A stretch of DNA of 64,000 nucleotides, from NCBI RefSeq assembly GCF_001905545.1, contig NZ_LIPD01000010.1, forward strand, positions 1 through 64,000, written 5' to 3'. Made by a program: the position numbers and the translations under genes. This document shows positions 53,782 to 61,600 of the stretch, in pieces (the first letter of the stretch is position 1; each line of letters starts with the position of its first letter). The notes beneath the pieces are model-generated. The model was given only the letters and a program-made list of their open reading frames with translations. It was not told the DNA's origin and did no database searches. Source of the stretch: Streptomyces sp. CB02056. GTDB lineage: Bacteria > Actinomycetota > Actinomycetes > Streptomycetales > Streptomycetaceae.

Positions 53782-54989
53782 GGGCGGTCCTCGGGGTCCT
53801 TGTCGTACGGGTCGGTCGGGTAGGTCGGGGCGTCCTGGTCGTGCGGGGCGTCCAGCCAGGCGGTGAGCTCGGCGGTGTGCTCGCCGAGCCGGGGCGGGGG
53901 CAGGTGGTAGCGGGGCGGGGTGCGGGAGAGGCCGATCGGGTTGGCGACCAGCTCCAGCGGGCGGCCGTTCGGGCCGGGCAGCGGCGCCCGCGGGTGCAGG
54001 CCGAGCGAGTCGGCGAGGGCGAAGGCCCCGGCCAGGTCGTTGACCGGTCCGCAGGGCACGCCGAGCGGGGTGAGGACCGCGAACCACTCGGCGGCGGTGC
54101 GGCGTTCGAGCCGGGCGGTGAGCTCGCGGGCCAGCGCGCCCACGTGCGCGACCCGGTCGGCGTTGGTGGCGAAGCGCGGGTCGGCGGCCAGCTCGGGGGC
54201 GCCCACGCCCCGGCAGAGCGCGGCGAACTGCCGGTCGTTGCCGACCGCGACGACCAGCGGGCGGTCGGCGGAGGCGAACACCTCGTACGGGGCGATGGAG
54301 GGGTGGCGGTTGCCGAGGATGCCGGGCACGGCGCCGGCCAGGGTGTAGCCGGCGGACTGGTTGACCAGGCCGGAGAGCAGGGTGGAGAGCAGGTTCAGCT
54401 CCACCAGCTGGCCCCGGCCGGTGGCCTCGCGCTCGCGCAGCGCGGCCAGCACGCCGACCGCCGCGTGCAGTCCGGTCAGGACGTCCACCAGTGCGACGCC
54501 GGTCTTCACCGGCTCGCCGGGGGCCGGGCCGGTGACGGACATCAGGCCGCCGACGGCCTGCACCAGCAGGTCGTAGCCGGGCAGTCCAGCGCCCTCGCCG
54601 GAGCCGAAGCCGGTGATCGAGCAGTAGACCAGCCGCGGGTTGAGCTCCTCGGCGCGGTCCGGGCCGAGGCCGTGGCGGGCCATCGTGCCGGGGCGGAAGT
54701 TCTCCACCAGTACGTCGGCGCGGCGGACGAGTTCGACGGCGCGGGCGTGGTCGGCCGGGTCGCGCAGGTCGAGGGTGAGGGAGCGCTTGTTGCGGTTGAC
54801 GGAGAGGAAGTAGGTGGCCTCGCCCTGGGCGTGCGGCGGGCCCCAGGCGCGGGTGTCGTCGCCGGTGCCGGGCTGCTCGACCTTGATCACGTCGGCGCCG
54901 AGGTCGGCCAGCAGCATGGTCAGGTAGGGCGCGGCGAGGACCCGGCCGAAGTCGGCGACCAGGACGCCGTCCAGCGGGAGCCCGGTCAC
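53778..54989 (-). CDS. CaiB/BaiF CoA-transferase family protein
   Basis: 403 aa. Class III CoA-transferase: LDGVLVADFGRVLAAPYLTM at the N terminus, LLADLGADVIKVEQP, SVNRNKRSLTLDLRDP, VLVENFRPGTMARHGLG and the catalytic Asp in PGYDLLVQAVGGLMSVTG. Moves CoA between organic acids. GTG 54989 overlaps the stop of the APC transporter gene (GTGA). The next gene downstream is a deleted acyl-CoA dehydrogenase, so the original pathway (uptake, CoA activation, dehydrogenation of a carboxylic acid) is probably broken unless the dehydrogenase is supplied elsewhere. Confidence 0.88.
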   Translation of the reverse strand: MTGLPLDGVLVADFGRVLAAPYLTMLLADLGADVIKVEQPGTGDDTRAWGPPHAQGEATYFLSVNRNKRSLTLDLRDPADHARAVELVRRADVLVENFRPGTMARHGLGPDRAEELNPRLVYCSITGFGSGEGAGLPGYDLLVQAVGGLMSVTGPAPGEPVKTGVALVDVLTGLHAAVGVLAALREREATGRGQLVELNLLSTLLSGLVNQSAGYTLAGAVPGILGNRHPSIAPYEVFASADRPLVVAVGNDRQFAALCRGVGAPELAADPRFATNADRVAHVGALARELTARLERRTAAEWFAVLTPLGVPCGPVNDLAGAFALADSLGLHPRAPLPGPNGRPLELVANPIGLSRTPPRYHLPPPRLGEHTAELTAWLDAPHDQDAPTYPTDPYDKDPEDRP

Positions 54990-56524
54990 GACCGCCCCCT
55001 GGCCGCCCCGGCCGCGGCCGTCGCGCCGCCGGTCGCCGGGCCACCGGCCGTCGCGTCGCCCGAGGGGGCGTCGCCGCGCAGGTGCGGGCGGGCCAGCAGG
55101 AGGTAGAGGCCGCCGGCCGCGAGCACGACCACCGCCGAGAGCAGCACCAGGTAGTTGTCGTACCAGGCGGCGTCCGGGGTGCGGCCCCAGCAGATGTTGA
55201 CGATCGCGGCGACGCCGTAGACCAGCGCGCCGATGTTCACCGCCAGGCCCCAGCGGCCGAGCCGGAAGTCCCCGCTCGGGCGCCAGCCGCGCAGCCGGGC
55301 CCGCAGGGCGGCCAGCACCACCATCTGGAAAGCCAGGTAGATGCCGATGCTGGAGAAGGAGATGATCTTCGTGAGGGCGCCCTCGGAGAGCGCCGAGGCG
55401 CCCACGATGATCACGCCGGGCAGCGCCGCGGCGAGCAGCAGCGCGTACGGCGGCACCCGCAGCCGGCCCGAGACGGTGGCCAGCAGCCGGCTGCCCGCGA
55501 TCATCCGGTCCCGGGCGAAGGAGTACGCGAGCCGGCTCGCCGCCGCCTGGAGGCTCAGCACGCAGGACAGGAAGGAGATCAGCACCACGCCGATCACCAC
55601 CCGGGCGCCGGCCGCGCCGAAGGCGTCGTGCAGCACCTTGGCCACCGGGTCCTTGTCGTCGCCGGATGCCACCGCGCCGATGTCCTGGATCGACATCACC
55701 AGGGCCAGGCTGACCCCGATCGCCGCCGCGCCGCCGACGTAGATGGTGCGCCGCATCGACTTGGGGATCTGGCGACCCGGGTCGGCCACCTCCTCGGCGA
55801 CGTCGCCGCAGGCCTCGAAGCCGAAGAACAGGAAGACCGCGATCAACCCGGCGGCCAGGAAGGCGTCGGCGTAGTTCCCGTCGCCGCCCGCGCCGAAGCG
55901 GTCGAAGACCACGCCGAGGCCGTGGTAGCGGTGCGTCAGCAGCAGCCAGGCGCCGACGGCCAGGGCGCCGAGCAGCTCGGCGGCGAAGCCGAACATGGCC
56001 GCCGCCGACAGGACTCGGGTGCCGCCGAGGTTGATCACGGTGGCGAGCGCCAGCAGGCCGAGCGCGCACCAGACGGTCGTCGCGGTGCTCGGCTCGACGC
56101 CCAGGAGGGCGGCCACGTACGGACCGGCGCCGTAGGAGACGGCCGCGATGGTGGACATCAGCGCCAGCAGGTAGACCCAGCCGGTCAACCAGCCCCAGGT
56201 GCGGCCCCAGAGCCGGCGCGCCCACGGGTACACCCCGCCGGCCACCGGGAACTGGGCGACCACCTCGCTGAACACCAGGGCCACCAGCAGCTGGCCGAGG
56301 CCCGCGATCAGGAAGCTCCAGACCATCGGCGGCCCGGCGGTCTGGAGCGAGGTGGCGAAGAGTGTGTACACGCCGACCACGGGGGAGAGATAGGTGAAGC
56401 CGAGCGAGAAGTTCGCCCAGAGGCTCATGTCGCGCTTGAACTCGGAGGTGTAGCCGAGGGCGGCCAGCCGTTCGGCGTCCGGGTCGGGGGAGTGGGCGGT
56501 GGCACGGGCACTGGCATCGGTCAT
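54986..56524 (-). CDS. APC-superfamily permease
   Basis: 512 aa with 12-14 membrane segments. Features: ALGYTSEFKRDMSLWANFSL at the start, the FTYLSPVVGVYTLFATS helix, PVAGGVYPWARRLWG, and the helix 6 motif FFGFEACGDVAEEVADPGRQ with PKSMRRTIYVGG. The FKRDMS leader and this motif resemble amino acid/GABA/choline-type APC permeases. First gene of an operon with the CoA-transferase. ATG 56524. A 13-bp tandem array starts 20 nt upstream of the start, in the interval to the divergent FadR regulator. Confidence 0.88.
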   Translation of the reverse strand: MTDASARATAHSPDPDAERLAALGYTSEFKRDMSLWANFSLGFTYLSPVVGVYTLFATSLQTAGPPMVWSFLIAGLGQLLVALVFSEVVAQFPVAGGVYPWARRLWGRTWGWLTGWVYLLALMSTIAAVSYGAGPYVAALLGVEPSTATTVWCALGLLALATVINLGGTRVLSAAAMFGFAAELLGALAVGAWLLLTHRYHGLGVVFDRFGAGGDGNYADAFLAAGLIAVFLFFGFEACGDVAEEVADPGRQIPKSMRRTIYVGGAAAIGVSLALVMSIQDIGAVASGDDKDPVAKVLHDAFGAAGARVVIGVVLISFLSCVLSLQAAASRLAYSFARDRMIAGSRLLATVSGRLRVPPYALLLAAALPGVIIVGASALSEGALTKIISFSSIGIYLAFQMVVLAALRARLRGWRPSGDFRLGRWGLAVNIGALVYGVAAIVNICWGRTPDAAWYDNYLVLLSAVVVLAAGGLYLLLARPHLRGDAPSGDATAGGPATGGATAAAGAARGRS

Positions 56525-56543
56525 GACCTGCTCCTGGGAACGT

Positions 56544-56618
56544 GTCGTGATGCGTCGTCAGGACGCGTCGTCGTGATGCGTCGTCGTGATGCGTCGTCGT
56601 GACGCGTCGTCGTGATGC
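56544..56618. repeat. 13-bp tandem repeat (GTCGTCGTGATGC) x5.8
   Basis: Units at 56554-56566, 56567-56579, 56580-56592, 56593-56605 and 56606-56618, preceded by a partial unit at 56544-56553. Three full copies are identical; the others carry one or a few changes. It occupies the leader or promoter of the APC gene in the 324-nt divergent gap to the FadR gene. The rest of the gap holds an AT-richer patch (AACATACGAGATTGAGTTTC, near 56665) and degenerate GGCGGTTCGGAG repeats at 56740-56800. Confidence 0.85.
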
Positions 56619-56848
56619 GTGGGGGAGTGCTGCGGGGTGCTGTTCGGGCCGAGGCTGCGGGAGAACATACGAGATTGAGTTTCTAGCGGCAAGGGTGCGC
56701 GCTCGACCGGGAGGTACCCTGCGGGAAACATCCGGTCGGACGGTGATCCGGAGACGGCGGTTCGGAGTCGGCGGTTCGGAGACGCTCAGACGGCGGCGGG
56801 TGATCCGGCGGCGGGCGACCCGGCGACGGTGATCGAGGAGGGGGCGGT

Positions 56849-57601
56849 GTGACGACCATCGGCAGTGCGACCCCGCTGCTCAGCGCCGTCCTCGCGCCGC
56901 TCGCCGACCTCGGGCGCGCCGACGCGGTGGCCCGCCGGATCACCGAGGCGATCGCCCTCGGGCTGGTCGCGGACGGGGACCAACTGCCCAGCGAGAACGA
57001 CCTCGCCGACCAGCTCGGCGTCGCCAACGGCACCGTCCGCGAGGCCCTCGCCCTGCTCCGCGAGGCCGGGCTGATCGAGACCCGGCGCGGCCGCAACGGC
57101 GGCAGCTTCGTCCGCACCCCCGCCGAGGGCTCCCAACACCTCCAGCTCGCCCGGCTGCGCGACCTCGCCACCGTCGACCTGCGCGACCTCGGCGACGAGG
57201 AGCTGGCCGTCTTCGGCACCGCCGCCCGGCTCGCCGCCGAACGCGCCCCGGCCGACCTCGGCCCCAGGCTCACCCGGCTGGTGCACGACCTGCGCGACGC
57301 CGCCGGGCCCGCCGAGCGGTGCCGCGCCGACGCCCGCTTCCACATCGAACTCGCCGTCGCCGCCCAGTCGGTGCGGCTCACCCAGCTCGCCGTCCGGCTC
57401 CAGGCCGAACTCGGGCCGCTGCTCTGGCTGCCCGCCCCGCACGGGCCGGACCAGGAGCGCTTCGCCGAGCAGCACCGGGAGATCCTGGTCGCGGTGCTGG
57501 CCGGCGACGCGGTCGGCGCCCGGGCCGCGGCGGAGGCGCACGCGGTGGCCTGCGTCCACCATCTGGTCCGGCGGCACCTGGAGTTGGCGGACGACGGCTG
57601 A
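56849..57601 (+). CDS. FadR-subfamily GntR transcriptional regulator
   Basis: 250 aa. GntR winged helix (ITEAIALGLVADGDQLPSEN, LADQLGVANGTVREALALL, EAGLIETRRGRNGGSFVR) and an all-helical FCD effector domain with the metal-site residues in ADARFHIELAVAAQS and EQHREILVAVLAGD...AEAHAV. Binds small acids. Divergent from the APC/CoA-transferase operon and so its likely local regulator. GTG 56849 with GAGGAGGGGG upstream. Confidence 0.88.
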   Translation: MTTIGSATPLLSAVLAPLADLGRADAVARRITEAIALGLVADGDQLPSENDLADQLGVANGTVREALALLREAGLIETRRGRNGGSFVRTPAEGSQHLQLARLRDLATVDLRDLGDEELAVFGTAARLAAERAPADLGPRLTRLVHDLRDAAGPAERCRADARFHIELAVAAQSVRLTQLAVRLQAELGPLLWLPAPHGPDQERFAEQHREILVAVLAGDAVGARAAAEAHAVACVHHLVRRHLELADDG

Positions 57602-57630
57602 GCCGGCGCCGGTTGCTCCCGGAACCCGTT

Positions 57631-57690
57631 GTTCCCGGAGCCGCCCCTCGCCGGAAGTCCGTTCCCGGAGCCGTCCCTCGCCGGAAGTCC
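57631..57690. repeat. 30-bp tandem duplication with degenerate copies
   Basis: 57631-57660 and 57661-57690 differ at one base. GTTGCCGGAAGCCC-type partial copies continue to about 57740. It lies between the FadR and Cache genes. In the upstream extension of the Cache frame it would encode a 10-residue repeat (VPGAAPRRKS/VPGAVPRRKS), but the gene start is placed after it. Confidence 0.75.
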
Positions 57691-57741
57691 GTTGCCGGAA
57701 GCCCGTTGCCGCCGGAACCCTCCCTCGCCGCCGGAGCCGTC

Positions 57742-58503
57742 ATGACCAGCGCGTCCAGCCCCGCCCTGCCCGTTGCCCGAGCCCGCGGCGGGCCCGCCGC
57801 CGTCGAGCGCTGCGCCCGACGGGTCGCCGCCGCCGTCGACGAGGTGCTCGCCGAACTGGACGGCCTGCGGGCGGCCGCGGCCGACTGTTGGACCCGGGCG
57901 GCCGCCGAGGGCCGCCGGCCCGGGGCCGCCGAACTCGCCGCGGTGCGCGGGGCGGTGGGCGAACTGCTGGCGCGGCCCGGCTCGCGCTGGTTCGGCTGCG
58001 GAGCGGTCGTGGCACCCGGCGCGCTCGCCGACGCGGACCTGCACGCGGAGTGGTGGTACCGCGGCGCGCGCGGGGCCGGGGAGCGGCGGCTGCGCCTCGT
58101 GCTCGACCCGGCGGACGCCGAGTTCTACGACTACCGGGTGCTGCCCTGGTTCGCCCGGCCCCGGGACGAGGGGCGGGCCGTGGTGGCCGGGCCGCAGGTC
58201 GACCTGCTCTGTGCCGACCGGTACGTGCTGTGCTGCGCCCGGCCGGTGGTCGTCCCGGGCGCCGGCTTCGTCGGGGTGGCGGCCGGGGACGTCCCGCTGG
58301 CCGCGCTGGAACGGCTGCTGGTGCCGCCGCTGCGGGAGCTGGCCGGCGAGGCCGCGCTGCTCGACGGCGAGGGGCGGGTGCTGGCCGCCACCACCCCGGC
58401 CCTGCCGGTGGGTTCGCTGGCGCGCGGGCTGCTCGCGGACCCGGCGGCCGGGCGGGCCGGGGTGCCGTCGGCGGCGGTGGACTGGACGGTGGTGCGCGGC
58501 TGA
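57742..58503 (+). CDS. Cache/PDC-like sensor-domain protein
   Basis: 253 aa, soluble, without transmembrane segment or signal peptide. The C-terminal 150 residues contain Cache-like features: WWYRGARGAGERRLRLVLDP, DAEFYDYRVLPWFARPRDEG, VVAGPQVDLLCADRYVLCCA, FVGVAAGDVPLAALERLL. This is the ligand-binding fold of bacterial sensors, but alone in the cytoplasm. Follows the FadR gene by 140 nt, and the same pairing is familiar in streptomycetes; it may help sense the transported acid. ATG 57742; there is no strong ribosome site. Confidence 0.72.
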   Translation: MTSASSPALPVARARGGPAAVERCARRVAAAVDEVLAELDGLRAAAADCWTRAAAEGRRPGAAELAAVRGAVGELLARPGSRWFGCGAVVAPGALADADLHAEWWYRGARGAGERRLRLVLDPADAEFYDYRVLPWFARPRDEGRAVVAGPQVDLLCADRYVLCCARPVVVPGAGFVGVAAGDVPLAALERLLVPPLRELAGEAALLDGEGRVLAATTPALPVGSLARGLLADPAAGRAGVPSAAVDWTVVRG

Positions 58504-58536
58504 CGGGTGACCGGACGGTGCCGGCAAGCCGATATG

Positions 58537-58554
58537 ACCTTCATTTGTGAAGGT
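58537..58554. promoter_or_regulatory. 18-bp perfect palindrome between convergent genes
   Basis: ACCTTCA-TTTG-TGAAGGT forms a 7-bp perfect inverted repeat between the ends of the Cache and FhuF-like genes, in a notably AT-rich patch. Too weak for a classic terminator. Role unclear. Confidence 0.4.
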
Positions 58555-58555
58555 A

Positions 58556-59338
58556 TTAGCCGTTCCGCTTCCCGCGGCCGGGCGGCGTGCTGAAGCAGCA
58601 GTCCCCGCAGAGACCGGCGCCCGGGCCCAGCCGGTAGTAGAGGCAGCAGCTGTTCCGGCGGAACGCCGTACCGCGCGGCCCGGTGCGCAGGGTGCCCGAC
58701 CCGGCCAGCGGCGGACGGTCCAGCAGCTCCGCCACCAACGCCCGTGCGGCGACCGGCGCATGGGCGTCCAGGATCCGCAGCGTCCCGGCCAGCGCGGAGG
58801 CGGCGTTGCCGAGCAGCAGGCGGCGGGAGAGCGGGGCGGCCGCCCGGACGGCCGTCGCCAGCGGCTCCAACTGGCCCAGCAGGACGGCCTCGTGCAACTG
58901 GTCGGCGAGCGACCCGGCGGCCTTCCCGGCGGTCGGCCCGGCGGCTGTCCCGGAGGACGGAACGGCGGGCGGCCGGACGGGCTCCGGCGGGGTCCACAGG
59001 TCGAGCGGGCCCTGGTCCGGGATCCGCACCCAGGCGTGTTCCAGGGTCGGGACCGTCCCCAGCAGGACGGCCGAGCCCAGGCCCACCGACCAGAAGCGGG
59101 CGGCCAGTCCCAGGTGCAGGATCGAGGCGGCGACCCGGGGCTCGTCGGTGCCGAGCCGCCGCGCCACCACCCGCAGCCGCGCCGCCAACGGCGCGTCCGG
59201 CCCGGTGCCGTACAGCTCGGCCAGCGGCCGGAAGCCCTCGGGCGGACGGTCGGCCGGTGCGGTGTCCAGCGCGAAGTACGGCCCGACGGCGGCGAGTCGG
59301 GCGTAGTCCGGCGGCCGAAGGCCGGGTGCGGGGTTCAA
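58556..59338 (-). CDS. fhuF: FhuF-like (2Fe-2S) ferric reductase family protein
   Basis: 260 aa. The C terminus has the FhuF iron-sulfur motif RNSCCLYYRLG...LCGDCC, that is CC-x10-C-x2-C. The N-terminal region resembles FhuF/IucA-associated reductases (AASILHLGLAARFWSVGLGS). It reduces ferric siderophore iron inside the cell. The start is TTG 59338 with AGGGGA upstream. A perfect 17-bp inverted repeat encloses the ribosome site and start, so translation could be limited by that hairpin. No iron box is seen next to it. Confidence 0.83.
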   Translation of the reverse strand: MNPAPGLRPPDYARLAAVGPYFALDTAPADRPPEGFRPLAELYGTGPDAPLAARLRVVARRLGTDEPRVAASILHLGLAARFWSVGLGSAVLLGTVPTLEHAWVRIPDQGPLDLWTPPEPVRPPAVPSSGTAAGPTAGKAAGSLADQLHEAVLLGQLEPLATAVRAAAPLSRRLLLGNAASALAGTLRILDAHAPVAARALVAELLDRPPLAGSGTLRTGPRGTAFRRNSCCLYYRLGPGAGLCGDCCFSTPPGRGKRNG

Positions 59339-59374
59339 CGGCCGTCCCCTGTGCGGTCGTTGAACCCCGCACCC
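59324..59374. repeat. 17-bp perfect inverted repeat around the fhuF start
   Basis: GGGTGCGGGGTTCAACG (59324-59340) and CGTTGAACCCCGCACCC (59358-59374) are perfectly complementary, with a 17-nt gap. In the minus-strand mRNA the AGGGGA ribosome site is in the loop and the TTG start lies in the descending arm. Confidence 0.85.
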
Positions 59375-59499
59375 GCCCGCGGCGGGGTGGTCGGATGGTC
59401 GAGGGGCATCGGGGCCTCCAGGTCTGTGGGTGCTCGGGCGACCATGCGCGTCGCCCCGGTCGGACCCGAGCGGCCCGGGCAGGCCTGGTCGGCCGGGTG

Positions 59500-60114
59500 T
59501 CAGCCGCGCACGGAGAAGTCACCACTGGTCGTGCGGATGAACGGTACCGTGCCCTGGCAGTCCGAGACCGGCTGGCCGAAGACGCCCCAGACCCAGCCCA
59601 TCCGGTCCCCGCGCCGCCCGTTGTCCTCCACCGAGAGCGCGACCTTCTGACCGGTCAGCTCCAGGCCCGGGAACCACGGCGCCTCGCTCTTGGTGATCAC
59701 CCCGGTGGCGATCGCCTCCCGGCCGCCGACGGCCAGGCAGGTGATGTCGCCCTCGAAGTCGGCGACCAGCCGGCCGTCGGTGTGCACGTGACGGACGTGG
59801 AAGTGGCCCGCGGTGCCGCGCGGATCGGTGTTGGTGGAAGTGCGGGCGTCCACCGAGATCTGCACCGGGTCGCCCTCGAAGCCCTGGAAGGCCGTGGTGA
59901 GGACGGTGTTGCCGGTGCCGCGCACGCTCACCGGTCCGAAGCCGCCCGCGGGGTCGGCCGGTTCCGTGGCGGACGCCTGTGCTGCGGACGCCTGTGCGGC
60001 GGGGAGCGGTGCGACGGTGGTGGTCGGTGCGGCGACGGCGGCCGGTGCGGCGGTGGCGGCCGTCGCGGTCAGCAGGAGGAGCGAGACGGCGGCGGTGGCG
60101 AGGCGGCGGTTCAT
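59500..60114 (-). CDS. Secreted protein of unknown function
   Basis: 204 aa. Signal peptide NRRLATAAVSLLLLTATAAT, cleavage after APAAVA, then an Ala/Thr/Pro linker and a compact beta-rich domain of about 135 residues. Visible blocks are QISVDARTSTNTDP, GHFHVRHVHTDGRLVADFEG, DITCLAVGGREAIATGVIT and VEDNGRRGDRMGWVWGVF, with two cysteines for a possible disulfide. The pattern is familiar from secreted actinobacterial and firmicute proteins that I cannot name. ATG 60114 with GAAGGAGAAC upstream. Divergent from the sensor kinase gene. Confidence 0.75.
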   Translation of the reverse strand: MNRRLATAAVSLLLLTATAATAAPAAVAAPTTTVAPLPAAQASAAQASATEPADPAGGFGPVSVRGTGNTVLTTAFQGFEGDPVQISVDARTSTNTDPRGTAGHFHVRHVHTDGRLVADFEGDITCLAVGGREAIATGVITKSEAPWFPGLELTGQKVALSVEDNGRRGDRMGWVWGVFGQPVSDCQGTVPFIRTTSGDFSVRG

Positions 60115-60262
60115 GGGGGTGGGTTCTCCTTCGGGCTCGGTCGTTCCGGTGCCACTCAGCATGCTTCCGCCCGGCCGCGCGGGCCTCCCGCTGCGGAGGG
60201 GAGTTGACGGTGGGCCGCTCCTCCCCGGGAAGGAACCGGCCTCCCCCGGGAGAGCTGCCCCC

Positions 60263-60268
60263 TAGGCT
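60263..60268 (+). promoter_or_regulatory. -10 of a leaderless kinase promoter
   Basis: TAGGCT ends 6 nt before GTG 60275; no ribosome site. Confidence 0.5.
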
Positions 60269-60274
60269 CGGTGG

Positions 60275-61537
60275 GTGCGCACCGAAGCCCGAACCAGCTC
60301 CGCCCGACCCCGCTCCGCCCGGATCCGGCGGCCGCTCGCCGCCGTCTCCGCGCTCGCCCTGCTGGCGCCCGTCCTGCTGGCGCAACCGGACGCCCGGGCG
60401 GCGGCCGCGCTGCTCGCCCTGACGGCGGCGTTCGCCGCGGTGGTGGCGCTGCTGCCCTGGCCCGCCGGGCGGATCACGCTCGGTGCGGCGGTCGGGGCGG
60501 TGGCCGGGGCCTCGCTGCTGGTCGACCTGGTCTACCCGGGGCCGTACCGGCTGCCCGCGTTCTGGCTGCCGTTCGAGTGGCTCGCCCTGCTCGGGCTGCT
60601 CTTCCGGGCCGTCCGCGGGCTGTCCGACCGCCGGGTCGGCCCGGTCGGCGGGCTGCTCGGGCTCGCGGCGGTGCTGCTGCCGCTGCGGTTCTCCCTGCGG
60701 ACGCCGCAGGGCGGTGCGGCCTGGTCGGTGGTCGGGGTGCTGCTCTCGCTGCTGCCGCTGCTCGGTGTCGCGGGGGCGGCCCTCTACCTGCGGGTCCTGG
60801 ACGCCCGACGGGAGCGGGCGGTCGCCCGGGCCCGGCGCGAACAGCGGCTGGAGGTGGCCCGGGGGCTGCACGACTTCGTCGCCCACGAGATCACCGGCAT
60901 CGTGCTGGAGGCCCAGGCCGGTCAACTCCCGGACCAGGAGCCGGGGGAGACCGCCGCACTGCTGCGGCGCCTGGAGGAGGCCGGGCTGCGGGCGCTGGAC
61001 TCGATGGACGAGATGGTCGGCGCCCTGCGCGAGCCGGGCGGTGAGGGCGGCCGGGACGGCCGGTCCGATCCGCCGGGCCGGGAGGAGCGGGCCGACGGGG
61101 CGACCACGCGCCGGCTGGGCCTGGCCGACCTCCCCGAACTGGTCACCCGCTTCGGCGCCACCGGTGCCGGCGGCACCACCGGTGCCCCGCGCGCCACCGC
61201 CGAGCTGGCGCCCGAGACCGCCGGCCGGCTCTCCGCCGAGGCCGAGGCGACCGCGTACGCCGTCGTCCTGGAGGCCCTCACCAACATCCGTCGGCACGCG
61301 CCGCAGGCCACCGAGGTCACCGTCCGGGTGGCCCCTGGCACGGACGGCACGGTCGAGCTGACCGTCACCGACGACGGCGGCCCGTCCCGCAGGCCGCTGC
61401 TGCGCCGCCGCCCCGGCGCCGGCGGCACCGGCCTGGCCGGGCTCACCGCCCGCGCCGCCGCCCACGGGGGCTCGCTGACAGCCGGCCCGGGCACGCCCGG
61501 GGGCTGGCGGGTCAGCTGCTCCCTGCCGGGGCGCTGA
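60275..61537 (+). CDS. Two-component sensor histidine kinase (HisKA_3)
   Basis: 420 aa. About five membrane helices in the first 175 residues (LLALTAAFAAVVALLPWPAG, TLGAAVGAVAGASLLVDLVY, VVGVLLSLLPLLGVAGAALY), then a HisKA_3 dimerisation domain with phospho-acceptor His in GLHDFVAHEITGIVLE, and an HATPase_c domain (VVLEALTNIRRHAP, VTDDGGPSR, GTGLAGLTARAAAHGG). Typical NarL-type partner. GTG 60275 appears leaderless. The cognate response regulator is probably 63273, which would normally follow directly; here a phosphatase gene on the other strand lies between. Confidence 0.9.
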   Translation: MRTEARTSSARPRSARIRRPLAAVSALALLAPVLLAQPDARAAAALLALTAAFAAVVALLPWPAGRITLGAAVGAVAGASLLVDLVYPGPYRLPAFWLPFEWLALLGLLFRAVRGLSDRRVGPVGGLLGLAAVLLPLRFSLRTPQGGAAWSVVGVLLSLLPLLGVAGAALYLRVLDARRERAVARARREQRLEVARGLHDFVAHEITGIVLEAQAGQLPDQEPGETAALLRRLEEAGLRALDSMDEMVGALREPGGEGGRDGRSDPPGREERADGATTRRLGLADLPELVTRFGATGAGGTTGAPRATAELAPETAGRLSAEAEATAYAVVLEALTNIRRHAPQATEVTVRVAPGTDGTVELTVTDDGGPSRRPLLRRRPGAGGTGLAGLTARAAAHGGSLTAGPGTPGGWRVSCSLPGR

Positions 61538-61600
61538 GGCACGCGTCCTGCGGCGTCGGCCGGCGCCGTAGGGCTGCCCCCGCTTCCGGGTGCGTCGCGC

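Noticed and set aside
56544..56618. Tandem repeats considered as a CRISPR array.
   Set aside because: Units of 13 bp directly abut, with no spacers, and no cas gene is near.
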